A DNA stretch of 64,000 nucleotides, taken from positions 1-64,000 of the forward strand of contig NZ_QKWJ01000024.1 of the NCBI RefSeq assembly GCF_003353055.1, read 5' to 3'. Under the pieces are notes generated by a model, which saw only the letters and a list, made by a program, of their open reading frames with translations, had not been told where the DNA came from and did no database searches. Below are positions 52,932 through 61,100 of the stretch, one piece after another. How positions within the stretch are numbered: the first letter of the stretch is position 1; each line of letters opens with the position of its first letter. This stretch comes from Cupriavidus lacunae. GTDB lineage: Bacteria > Pseudomonadota > Gammaproteobacteria > Burkholderiales > Burkholderiaceae. The position numbers and the translations under genes are program-made.

Positions 52932-53699
52932 TCAATGGTGCAACAGGGTGGGCGCATAGGCTCGCACGAAGAACGCCAGCGTGATGCAGAAGGTCGCTAG
53001 CAACGTGCCCGAGCGGATGATTACCGGCGACGCTCGTCGCCCGATCCGCGCGCCGCCATATCCGCCGATGGCCGCCGCGACCAGCATCGCAAGCGTCTCT
53101 GGCCAGCGCACCGCATGCGCGACAATGAACGTGAGAACGGCGACTGCGTTCGCCGCACTGACGAGCAGCGTGCGAGGTGCATTGAAACTCTTGAGATCGC
53201 GGCTGTCGAGTAATCCCCAAATCGCAATCATCATGATCCCGACCGCACCGCCGAAATAGCCGCCGTACACACCGAGCGCGAATTGAATCGCCAGTACCGC
53301 GTTCCTGCCAATGCGCCAGCGAGCACGCAGCGCCTCGCCGAGCCGTCGCCCGAATGCAAGCGCAAACGTCGCGATCAGAAGCAGCCATGGCAGCACGAAA
53401 GGGAATGCTGCCGACGACGTCCGCAGCAGTAGGATCGCCCCAGCGAATCCGCCGCACAGCGTCGCGATCGCCAGCGAGCGCATCGACGCCGAACCTACCG
53501 GCCCGAGTCCGTCGCGATACGCCCACACGCTTGCGAGGCCGCCGGGGAAGAGCGCGACCGTGCTCGAAGTATTCGCCTGAACCGGTGGCACGCCCGCTGC
53601 AATAAGCGCTGGCAAGGTGACGAACGTGCCACCGCCTGCCAGCGCATTCATCGCGCCAGCCAGTAATCCTGCACAGGAAACCAAAAGAATTGGATGCAT
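52932..53699 (-). CDS. TSUP (TauE/SafE)-family membrane transporter
   Basis: 255 residues with about eight membrane helices. GLLAGAMNALAGGGTFVTLP near residue 11 is the family signature, repeated in degenerate form in the second half (ALGVYGGYFGGAVGIMMIA). Members move sulfonates, sulfite or organic anions across the inner membrane. It is divergent from the LysR gene at 53789 (89 bases apart), which probably regulates it. The start at 53699 fits the first helix. Confidence 0.9.
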   Translation of the reverse strand: MHPILLVSCAGLLAGAMNALAGGGTFVTLPALIAAGVPPVQANTSSTVALFPGGLASVWAYRDGLGPVGSASMRSLAIATLCGGFAGAILLLRTSSAAFPFVLPWLLLIATFALAFGRRLGEALRARWRIGRNAVLAIQFALGVYGGYFGGAVGIMMIAIWGLLDSRDLKSFNAPRTLLVSAANAVAVLTFIVAHAVRWPETLAMLVAAAIGGYGGARIGRRASPVIIRSGTLLATFCITLAFFVRAYAPTLLHH

Positions 53700-53756
53700 G
53701 GGAAGGATGCTAGCCACGAGGCTGCGTTCCCGCAATCTGGCATTTCCGGTGCTAGA

Positions 53757-53771
53757 CTTCGGAAAAACCGA
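53757..53771. promoter_or_regulatory. TTCGG-AAAAA-CCGAA inverted repeat between TSUP and LysR genes
   Basis: Perfect 5-bp arms with a 5-base A spacer, 18 bases before the LysR start, in the short divergent region. Plausible LysR site or overlapping promoter. Confidence 0.5.
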
Positions 53772-53788
53772 AATCACGAGATCCAGTC

Positions 53789-54703
53789 ATGCGCTTCGAC
53801 TTGACCGATATGCGGCTATTCCTGACCGTGGTTGAATGCGGCAGCCTGACACAGGGCGCACGGGCGACGCATCTGGCTCTCGCGTCAGTCAGTGAGCGCA
53901 TCGCCGGCATGGAGAGGGCGCTCGGAGCGCCGTTGCTGGAGCGTAACCGTCGCGGCGTGCGCGCAACCGCGGCCGGCGAGGCGCTGGTCCGTCACGCCCG
54001 CTCGATCCTCGGCCAGGTCGAACAGATGCGCGGCGAATTGCGTACGTACGCTACGGGTCTGAAGGGACGCATCAGGCTGCTATCCAATACCGCCGCGTTG
54101 GCTGCGTTTCTGCCGCCACAACTCAGCCGCTTCCTGGCGGCCTATCCGGATCTTTCGATTGATCTCGAAGAGCGTCCCAGTTCGGACATCGTCCAGGCGT
54201 TGGCGGAGGGGCGGGCGGATCTCGGCATCGTCGCCGACATCACGGATCTCGCGAGCTTGCAAACGCATCTGATAGTACAAGACCAACTCGTCGTAGTGGC
54301 CAGCCGTTCGCATCGCGCAGCATCACAAGCGTCCGTGGCGTTTGCGGATATTCTCGACGAGGCTTTTGTCGGTCTGGCAGACACGGCGCTGGAAACGCAT
54401 CTCGCGGAGCGCGCGTCGCGTCTTGGCCGCCAGCTTTATTACCGCATTCACATGCGCAGCATCGAGCATGTGGGGATGCTGGTCGAAGCGGGTATCGGCA
54501 TCTCGATTCTGTCCGCCGCCACGGCTAAGACGTTGCGCCGCCGAAGTCTTGCGATCTTGCCGCTTTCGGAGCCGTGGGCCGCGAGGCGGCTTCATCTTTG
54601 CGCGCGCGATTTTGCCGCGCTGACGCCGCATGCCAGTCTGCTCGCGCAGCAGTTGATCGATGGCGCCGAGCAATGGTTGCGAGCGGCATCGGCGTCAACG
54701 TGA
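53789..54703 (+). CDS. LysR-family transcriptional regulator
   Basis: 304 residues. HTH at 1-62 (LTDMRLFLTVVECGSLTQGA, then ASVSERIAGMERALGAPLLE), effector domain after it (KGRIRLLSNTAALAAFLPPQ). Divergent from the TSUP gene; CTTCGGAAAAACCGAAATCACG between them holds a short inverted repeat (TTCGGAAAAACCGAA, 53757-53771) that may be the operator. Confidence 0.92.
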   Translation: MRFDLTDMRLFLTVVECGSLTQGARATHLALASVSERIAGMERALGAPLLERNRRGVRATAAGEALVRHARSILGQVEQMRGELRTYATGLKGRIRLLSNTAALAAFLPPQLSRFLAAYPDLSIDLEERPSSDIVQALAEGRADLGIVADITDLASLQTHLIVQDQLVVVASRSHRAASQASVAFADILDEAFVGLADTALETHLAERASRLGRQLYYRIHMRSIEHVGMLVEAGIGISILSAATAKTLRRRSLAILPLSEPWAARRLHLCARDFAALTPHASLLAQQLIDGAEQWLRAASAST

Positions 54704-55175
54704 TTCCTCGCTACGTAAAGGGACCTTCGGCATCATGACCGTGATGCAGGCATATCTGCTGCCCGTCATGATACCCAGCTGATCCCAGCTTGCCCTCCGC
54801 GCATTCGGGCGGAGGACATCGCATCGACAACGTCGCGTGAGTTGGAACGGTAACCGAGCGATCGAACCCTGCCCCCCAGGCATGGCCCGGCAATTCCAAA
54901 CCGCTCGTCGATGAGGGATTTTGGATCGGCAACTCGTGAATTTGTCCTAAGATCCACCGCATGTTGCCGTGCTGCAACGCTCGCCTCCAGGCTACACCAG
55001 GGACTTTGTTCCGTCCGGAACAACTCTTTTTACAGCGAGGGTGTTCTTGGCGGTTTTGCCCGGGACTAGAGTGGCGTTGACCGTACCGAGGGAACTCGTC
55101 GACGAAACTCCGTCTCGGCTGGCAAGTTTCACTAAGTGCTTCGCTTCCACATGTCCACCACAGGAATTTGCTGAC
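54704..55175. other. Intergenic region between LysR and azoreductase genes
   Basis: No gene recognised on either strand. AGGAA lies 12 bases before the azoreductase ATG. Confidence 0.45.
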
Positions 55176-55808
55176 ATGGCTCAACTGCTTTACATCGAAT
55201 GCTCGCCGCGCAAGCAGGACTCAGCTTCCATCGAAGTCTGCCGCGCCTTTCTCGATGCCTACGGAGAGACCAATCCGGCGGACACCATCCAGACGCTGGA
55301 CGTCTGGAACCTGGCGATGCCGGAATTCGATAGCCATGCGATGGCGGCGAAGTACGCTGGCCTTGGCGTCACGGCGCGGACGCCGGCTCAGGAGTCGGAA
55401 TGGAGGCGCATCGAGGAACTTGCGGCGCCGTTTCACGCGGCGGACAAATTTCTGTTCGGCATACCCCTGTGGAATTTCGGCATTCCGTACAAGCTCAAGC
55501 ACCTGATCGACGTCATTTCGCACAAGGATGTGCTTTTCACTTTCGACGGCACGGGTTTCGCCGGCAAGCTCGCAGGCAAGAAAGCGGCGGTCGTCTATGC
55601 GCGCGGGCTCGATTACTCGTCGCCGGGATCCTTTACACCAGCACGCGAATATGACCTGCAGCGGCCTTATGTCGAGATGTGGCTGAAATTTGTCGGGGTC
55701 ACCGACGTGCAGGGCATCCTGGTCGAGAAGACCCTGCTGGGGGCGCACGGGCAATCCGGACGATTCGAGGCAGCGCAAGAAGCCCGCGCACTGGCCCGCT
55801 CCTTTTGA
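55176..55808 (+). CDS. azoR: FMN-dependent NADH-azoreductase (AzoR/flavodoxin-like)
   Basis: 210 residues, the usual AzoR length. LLYIECSPRKQDSASIEVCR at the start is the FMN phosphate-binding loop, FLFGIPLWNFGIPYKLKHLI near residue 93 is the flavin-contact segment and DVLFTFDGTGFAGKLAGKKA near 122 the next. The enzyme reduces quinones and azo compounds with NADH. A longer open frame upstream is not supported. It stands alone between intergenic regions. Confidence 0.93.
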   Translation: MAQLLYIECSPRKQDSASIEVCRAFLDAYGETNPADTIQTLDVWNLAMPEFDSHAMAAKYAGLGVTARTPAQESEWRRIEELAAPFHAADKFLFGIPLWNFGIPYKLKHLIDVISHKDVLFTFDGTGFAGKLAGKKAAVVYARGLDYSSPGSFTPAREYDLQRPYVEMWLKFVGVTDVQGILVEKTLLGAHGQSGRFEAAQEARALARSF

Positions 55809-55965
55809 TGCGTTCCCAAGATTTAGGGGCCAAGCCGCCCAATTCTCCCGAATACTGAATCTGATGCCTTCTCTTGTTCTAACCCTGATTTGGATCGAGA
55901 ACATCCAATGATGTGCTGCGCAAGAATATCCTCACGTCACACCTTACTAATCGAAGAGGCAAGCT

Positions 55966-56751
55966 TTGAACATGTTCATGAGGAAATTGTCGTTGTCAAT
56001 GGTCATAGCTACCAGCTTCCTGTCCACTGCGACCGTTCACGCGGCCCTCGATCCTGATCTGGCAGGCAAGAACGTCGTGCTGGTGCACGGCGCCTTCTCG
56101 GACGGTTCGAGCTGGAATAAAGTCATCCCCATTCTCGAATCAAAGGGGCTGCATGTAACGGCCGTGCAGAATCCCTTGACCTCGTTGAACGACGACGTTT
56201 CGGCGACAAATCGAGCAATCGACCGGCAGACTGGCCCAGTAATTCTGGTCAGACATTCCTGGGCTGGCTCTGTCATCACACAGGCTGGCAACAACGACAA
56301 GGTCAAAGTGCTGGTCTATGTTGCTGCCTTCGCGCCTGACAGCGGGCAATCGACGAACGAGATTAGAAGGGAGCTTCCTGCGCCATCATGGGCTGCCGAA
56401 TTGCACAAGGATGCAGCGGGCTATTTGACCTTGTCGGACAAGGCAATTGCGGAAGACTTCGCCCCAGATCTCTCGCTGGCACAAGCACATCTGCTAGCGG
56501 CAACGCAGGAACCGTGGTTCGCCGGTTCCCTCGACGAAAAGATTGCACACGCTGCATGGCACGACAAACCTTCCTGATTCGTCATCACAGCGACCGGCAA
56601 GGATCACATGGTCGACCCAAACTTCCAGGCCAAAATGGCAAAGCAGATCGGTGCAACGGTCGTCAACGTGGATGCGAGTCACGTGGCGATGATCTCAAAG
56701 CCTGATCAAGTCGCAGCAGCGATCATTTCGGCGGCGCGTCAAGCCAAATAG
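55966..56751 (+). pseudogene. Secreted alpha/beta hydrolase broken by an in-frame TGA
   Basis: Signal peptide (MVIATSFLSTATVHAA), HG oxyanion loop in VVLVHGAFSDGSSW and nucleophile serine in RHSWAG. The frame ends at TGA 56575-56577 after HDKPS, but continues without shift as FVITATGKDHMVDPNFQAKM and ASHVAMISKPDQVAAAI to TAG 56749-56751, with the catalytic histidine in ASHVA. Relatives have tryptophan (KPSW) at the TGA, so a single TGG to TGA change is the simplest reading. A relative is at 18238-19002. Confidence 0.85.
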
Positions 56752-56860
56752 CTGATGCGTATTGCGGCTGCTCGGATAGACGGTGACCGTGTGCGTTGCG
56801 GTCAGCGGTGAAGTGAGTGAGAAAGGTGCCAACAGTGCGATCTTCAGAGAGAGGACTGGC

Positions 56861-57030
56861 ATGCTGTTGAAGAAGATCGAACCGACTTACAACCCGAACG
56901 GGGAGCTTGAGTCGGTAATCACCAGCCTGCTCGCGCTGGTTGACGACAACCCGCTGCGTGACGGGTTGCGCGATACACCGGCGGCGCGGGTTGCGAAGGG
57001 ATGGCGGGCAGATATGTTGTGGAGATTGCT
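56861..57030 (+). pseudogene. folE: GTP cyclohydrolase I (FolE), 5' remnant
   Basis: From ATG 56861, which has AGAGAGGACTGGC upstream, ELESVITSLLALVDDNPLRD and GLRDTPAARVAKGWRADML follow the FolE N-terminal helix pattern, where DTPxRVAKxW is the hallmark. Two single-codon insertions (extra Ala before ARVAK and in WRADM) and loss of everything after about residue 55, including the zinc and catalytic residues, mark it as broken. Confidence 0.7.
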
Positions 57031-57300
57031 GGCCGAAGCGCTCGTTGCTCCGGATACTCATCGAAATAGGATGCCGGGCGCTCCTCGCCCGTTCGCATGT
57101 TACGGGTGGCGATGACGCGCCGCTCAAGCAGCGCATCCCTCTCGACGTCCAACTGCACCTCCAGTTGGAGCACCTTGGCGAAGTCGACAATCTGGTCCAG
57201 TTCGTAGAACGGAGTGCCATATGGCTCCCTCGTGTCCAATGCACCGCCGAACATGGATGGATCCAACAAGTCTTCCGCCGAGCGCGGGTCGGGTGGTCCG
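57031..57300 (-). pseudogene. Unidentified coding-like fragment joined to the lysR remnant
   Basis: In one minus-strand frame a protein-like sequence runs through DPSMFGGALDTREPYGTPFY, ELDQIVDFAKVLQLEVQLDV and RRVIATRNMRTGEERPASYF. It has balanced residue use and no stop until it enters the folE remnant, but I do not recognise its family. It has no start of its own and is fused to the end of the lysR piece. Confidence 0.4.
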
Positions 57301-57469
57301 CACAAACAGACGTACCCCCCAGGCGTTCTTCCAGCCGCTGCACAGTGCGGCTGACTGCTGGCGGTGTCACGCCGTCGGCTATCGCAGCTGCTGTGAAGCT
57401 GCCCAGTTTGGCGGCCAGGCAGAGTAGCTCGATGCTACCAAGCTGGAGGTCATCGAATTGCCGTTTCAT
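57290..57469 (-). pseudogene. LysR regulator, N-terminal HTH remnant
   Basis: MKRQFDDLQLGSIELLCLAA to TPPAVSRTVQRLEERLG is the DNA-binding domain of a close paralogue of the LysR at 35592-36503. A +1 in a run of six C (57315-57320) shifts the frame just before VRLFVRTTR, and homology ends a few codons later. It is divergent from SDR copy 2, a classic regulator-target layout, so the target outlived its regulator. Confidence 0.88.
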
Positions 57470-57624
57470 TGCTTTCGATAGTGACAGCGTGTCGCTCAGG
57501 ACCAAGCGATGTATCCATCAAATGTGCGCCATCGGCAGAAGTCGATTCCTGGCGTGCGGCAAAGTGACCGGGAGGTTACGTGCGCCATTTCCGCCGGAAG
57601 ATTCGCCTGCTCTATTTGTACTTG
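57470..57624. other. Promoter region between lysR remnant and SDR copy 2
   Basis: No gene. Loosely similar to the region upstream of SDR copy 1 (see 28227-28595). Confidence 0.4.
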
Positions 57625-57704
57625 CCGCGCAAGACTGTTTGTGCCGCCAAGGTCTTCGAATGCGAAAGTGAATCGCCTAGATTGGAACCCATCGGAGCCG
57701 CCGG
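57625..57704 (+). promoter_or_regulatory. Conserved upstream region of SDR copy 2
   Basis: CCGCGCAAGACTGTTTGTGCCGCC (57625-57648, given here in full as a 24-base site: key halves GCGCAA and TTTGTGC) and the 30-base block at 57675-57704, identical to 28644-28673. ATG follows 106 bases after the palindrome. Probable operator and promoter shared with SDR copy 1. Confidence 0.65.
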
Positions 57705-57750
57705 GCCCGACCGGCAAGCAAGCCGATTCAAACTTACATTGAGGTCCAAA

Positions 57751-58461
57751 ATGAGTGCATCACAGAAAGTCGTAGTCGTAACAGGCGCGTCGCAAGGCAT
57801 TGGCGCTGAACTGGTCAAGGCCTTCCGGGAGCGTGGTCATCGCGTTGTCGCCACGGCACGCAGCATCAAGCAGTCCGACGACCAGGACATCCTGGCAGTC
57901 CCTGGCGATATCGCCGATCCGTCTACGGCGCGCCGCGTCATCGCCGAAGCCGTGGCAAAGTTCGGCCGCATCGATACGCTGGTCAACAACGCCGGCATCT
58001 TTATCGCCAAGCCGTTCACCAGCTATACCGACGAGGATTACGCAGCCGTGACCGGCATTAACCTGAAGGGCTTCTTCCATATCACGCAGTTGGCCATCGC
58101 CGAAATGGAGAAGAATCACAGCGGCCACGTGGTCAGCATCACGACCAGCCTGGTCGATCATGCGATCAATGGGGTGCCGTCGGTGCTGGCCTCGCTGACC
58201 AAGGGTGGCCTGAACGCTGCCACCAAATCGCTTGCGATCGAGTATGCCAAGACAGGCATTCGCGCCAATGCGGTTGCCCCTGGCATCATCAAGTCGCCGA
58301 TGCATGCGCCGGAAACCCACGAAGCGCTTGGCGCCCTGCACCCGATGGGCCATATGGGCGAGATGCGCGATATTGTCGATGCCGTCCTCTATCTGGACGC
58401 AGCGCCCTTCGTTACCGGCGAGATTCTGCATGTAGACGGCGGCCAGAGCGCCGGACACTGA
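57751..58461 (+). CDS. SDR-family protein, copy 2 (catalytic Tyr replaced)
   Basis: 236 residues, roughly nine of ten residues the same as copy 1 (28720-29430), with differences such as VVVVTG for VVVITG and SIKQSDDQD for SIRSSDDPD. TGASQGIG, NNAG and the serine are present, and the YxxxK site again reads ASLTK. It is followed after 44 bases by a second SDR gene in the same direction, with AAGGAGG before that start, so the two are probably co-transcribed. Confidence 0.88.
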   Translation: MSASQKVVVVTGASQGIGAELVKAFRERGHRVVATARSIKQSDDQDILAVPGDIADPSTARRVIAEAVAKFGRIDTLVNNAGIFIAKPFTSYTDEDYAAVTGINLKGFFHITQLAIAEMEKNHSGHVVSITTSLVDHAINGVPSVLASLTKGGLNAATKSLAIEYAKTGIRANAVAPGIIKSPMHAPETHEALGALHPMGHMGEMRDIVDAVLYLDAAPFVTGEILHVDGGQSAGH

Positions 58462-58505
58462 GCGGATGCCGATGCGTTGACGAGTTCGCTTGCAAGGAGG
58501 CTTTC

Positions 58506-59345
58506 ATGAATCAACACAACCGTAGTGTTCTCCTGATCACCGGTGCCAATTCCGGTTTCGGTCGCGCGCTGGCCGAAGCTGCGCTCGCCAATGGCCATAC
58601 GGTGATCGGTACGGTCAGAAGCGTCGAGGCCAAGGAGGCGCTTGAGCGCCTGCATGAAAACAATGCATACGGCGTGGTGCTCGACGTGACGGATTTTGCG
58701 GCGATTGAGCCGGCGATCCATGACATTGTGGCGCGAGTCGGACCGATTGATGTGCTGGTGAACAATGCCGGCTACGGGCACGAAGGCACCGTCGAGGAGT
58801 CGTCACTCGAAGAGCTGATTCGCCAATTCAACACGAACGTCTTTGGCGCCGTCGCGATGATCAAGGCTGTGTTGCCTTCCATGCGGGCACGGCGCACGGG
58901 ACATATCGTCAATATCACGTCGATGGCGGGGCACGTGGGATTGCCCGGCGTTGCCTACTACTGCGGTAGCAAGTTCGCGCTCGAGGGCATTTCGGAATCG
59001 CTTGCGCGCGAGGTTGGCCCGCTCGGGATCAAGGTAACGTCCGTGGCCCCGGGTTCGTTCCGCACGGATTGGGCCGGTCGCTCGATGGTGCGCTCGGAAC
59101 ACACCATCGAGGACTACGACCCAATCTTCGGGCCGATTCGCCGGGCACGCCAGGCCAAGAGTGGCCGACAGGCCGGAGACCCGGCCAAGGCCGCGGCGGT
59201 GCTCCTGCAACTGGTCGGGAACGACGACCCACCAGTTAACCTGCTACTGGGCAACGATGCCTATGATCTGGTCATGAAGCGGCTGTCGGCGCTGAGCGAG
59301 ACGTTCCAGGCGTGGGAAACCACGACGAGGTCGACGGACTACTAG
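58506..59345 (+). CDS. Classical SDR-family oxidoreductase
   Basis: 279 residues with intact motifs: TGANSGFG near residue 12, DVTDF, LVNNAGYGHEG near 86, IVNITSMAG near 134 and YYCGSKFALEG near 152 with the catalytic tyrosine and lysine. The APGSFRTDWAGRSM segment is typical for the subgroup of 260-280 residue oxidoreductases related to retinol-type dehydrogenases. Strong RBS AAGGAGG. It is downstream of SDR copy 2, likely one operon. Confidence 0.92.
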   Translation: MNQHNRSVLLITGANSGFGRALAEAALANGHTVIGTVRSVEAKEALERLHENNAYGVVLDVTDFAAIEPAIHDIVARVGPIDVLVNNAGYGHEGTVEESSLEELIRQFNTNVFGAVAMIKAVLPSMRARRTGHIVNITSMAGHVGLPGVAYYCGSKFALEGISESLAREVGPLGIKVTSVAPGSFRTDWAGRSMVRSEHTIEDYDPIFGPIRRARQAKSGRQAGDPAKAAAVLLQLVGNDDPPVNLLLGNDAYDLVMKRLSALSETFQAWETTTRSTDY

Positions 59346-59468
59346 GCGTGCCTGGTTGATCGTGATCCAGCCTGTAGTGTTCGCCGCCTGCGTCAAGTAG
59401 CCGGTGGCCTCCAATTTCGCGGGCTCTCTCCCTAATTTGCTAGCGTGGTTTCAATCTTTCAAGGGCGG

Positions 59469-60191
59469 TTAGCGGCGGTCGCCGAGCACAGTGGCGCGCG
59501 TAAAGTCCTCAATGTTGTCAAGTAGGGCGTCGAGCGCCTGGCCGGCGCCATCGACGTCGCCGCGCGCAATGGCTGCGGCCACGGCGGCGTGCAGCTTGGC
59601 CATCATCGGCAGGTCGGCCGCTTCCTTGTAGTGCAGGTACCAGAAGCGCCTCGACAACCCGTGCATTAAGCGCATGGCGCCTTCGGCGAACTCATTGCGC
59701 GCTGCAACGAGGCACAGTTCATTGAACTCACGGTCCGCGCGGACGAATGCGACATCGTCGCCACCGCGTGCCGAATGCGCGAATTCGCTGGCCAGCCGTT
59801 TGAAGTGCTCGCGCTGCTCCTGAGTGGCACGGCGGGCGGCGTTGCGGCAGATCAGACGTTCCACTTCACGTCGGGTTTCCAGCAGGCGTAACTGCTTGGC
59901 CACGTCAATCGGCGAAATCAGCAGGCCGCGTTGCGGCAGGACGATGATCAAATGCTCGCGCGCGAGGCGCTGGATCGCTTCGCGGATCGGCGTGCGGCCG
60001 ATGCCGGTCAGCTCGCTGAGCTGGAGTTCGGAGATCGAGCTGCCCGGCTGCAGTTGCAGCGTGACGATGGCCTCTTCGATCTGGTCGTAAGCCAGGTCCG
60101 TGAGCTTGCCGCGCTGGCCGGCGGCTTCGGGGATGTCTTCGGTGTCCTGCGCAGGCGCGGCCTTGGCGCGGGAGGCGGTCTTGCCAATCAT
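59469..60191 (-). CDS. GntR/FadR-family transcriptional regulator (FCD domain)
   Basis: 240 residues. The HTH lies at about 30-95 (AYDQIEEAIVTLQLQPGSSI, then LSELTGIGRTPIREAIQRLA), preceded by a polar tail of about 28 residues. The FCD domain follows (RADREFNELCLVAARNEF ... MAKLHAAVAAAIARGDVDGA). It is divergent from the hydrolase-ADH-MFS genes, and the CTAATATATTAG palindromes at 60300, 62467 and 63980 are the natural candidates for its operators. Confidence 0.93.
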   Translation of the reverse strand: MIGKTASRAKAAPAQDTEDIPEAAGQRGKLTDLAYDQIEEAIVTLQLQPGSSISELQLSELTGIGRTPIREAIQRLAREHLIIVLPQRGLLISPIDVAKQLRLLETRREVERLICRNAARRATQEQREHFKRLASEFAHSARGGDDVAFVRADREFNELCLVAARNEFAEGAMRLMHGLSRRFWYLHYKEAADLPMMAKLHAAVAAAIARGDVDGAGQALDALLDNIEDFTRATVLGDRR

Positions 60192-60299
60192 TGCTGAGCA
60201 TCCGGAATCACGAAATACCGATTGTATATGGGTTGTACGTATCATCTGTGCGTTCTCCCGGGAACAGTTGCGTTTCTCCTGGATTCTACTATTACGCTA

Positions 60300-60311
60300 C
60301 TAATATATTAG
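60300..60311. promoter_or_regulatory. CTAATATATTAG palindrome, operator site 1
   Basis: A perfect 12-bp palindrome in CGCTACTAATATATTAGATGTG, directly abutting the annotated ATG (60312) of the alpha/beta hydrolase gene. The same core occurs at 62467-62478 and 63980-63991. Confidence 0.75.
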
Positions 60312-61100
60312 ATGTGTTCGGGGGCGGATGTGGAAGGCTGCGATGTAGTGGAGGTCGGCTGGGGACCCGTCCGGGTCGTGGCGGTGCACGGCATCCAGGG
60401 CACCCGGTCCACATGGTTGCCGCTGGCCGATTCCATGGCCGATACCTGTACCTTCGTGCTGCCGAACCTTCCGGGGAGAGGGCACGCGCCGCGGCCACGG
60501 TGCCCCGAGGATTACACGCTCGACGCCTTCGCTGCTCTGCTCCGGCAGACGATTGCCGATCACGCGGCAGATGGCCCGTTCGTGCTGGCCGGCTGGAGCA
60601 TGGGGGTCTCCGTGGTGCTGGCCTACCTCGCTATGGCGCGGCAGACGCCGTCGTTGCCGAACCCCGTCGGGCTGGTGCTGGTGTCCGGTACGCCCCAGCT
60701 AAATGCGGTGCAGTGGTTCGAGTCCTTCGCGCCCGATCCGCTCCTTGAGGAAATCGCGGCCCGGGAACACCGGCTCGGGCTCCGTGAAGCGGCGGACCAC
60801 CGGAGCGTTGCCTGGACCTGGCGCGCGTTGCGCGAGACCGACCAGCGCGCTGGCTTGTGCGCGATCGACTGCCCCACGCTGATCATCCACGGCAGCGAGG
60901 ACGAGGACTGCCCGGTCAGCCACGCCGCTGCGATGGCGGAAAAGATCCCCGACGCGGTGCTTGTCGTGCTGGATGGCGCTGGCCACAGCGTGCTGACGCA
61001 AAACACGGGGGAAGTCGCTGCCACGCTGCGTGCGCACTGGCCGCACCTGACCCGGCGCATCTCCCTCACAGAACAACATGCCCCACTGGAGACGTCATGA
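60312..61100 (+). CDS. Alpha/beta hydrolase, serine type
   Basis: 262 residues. VVAVHGIQGTRSTW holds the oxyanion loop, LAGWSMGVSVVLAYL the serine nucleophile near residue 98, LIIHGSEDEDCPV the acid region and GAGHSVLTQ the catalytic histidine, so a complete triad is present. ATG 60312 touches the operator palindrome and has no ribosome binding site; GTG at 60330 or 60348 may be the true start, or the mRNA is leaderless. It overlaps the ADH gene by ATGA, so it is coupled with it. It could hydrolyse an ester or a ring-cleavage product. Confidence 0.88.
   Translation: MCSGADVEGCDVVEVGWGPVRVVAVHGIQGTRSTWLPLADSMADTCTFVLPNLPGRGHAPRPRCPEDYTLDAFAALLRQTIADHAADGPFVLAGWSMGVSVVLAYLAMARQTPSLPNPVGLVLVSGTPQLNAVQWFESFAPDPLLEEIAAREHRLGLREAADHRSVAWTWRALRETDQRAGLCAIDCPTLIIHGSEDEDCPVSHAAAMAEKIPDAVLVVLDGAGHSVLTQNTGEVAATLRAHWPHLTRRISLTEQHAPLETS

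Noticed and set aside
52441-52959. 172-codon plus-strand ORF
   Set aside because: No ribosome binding site, no recognisable domain, Arg/Ser-rich composition; partly opposite the end of the TSUP gene.
54711-55184. 157-codon minus-strand ORF in the intergenic region before azoR
   Set aside because: Mixed low-likelihood composition and no family or start signal; treated as non-coding.
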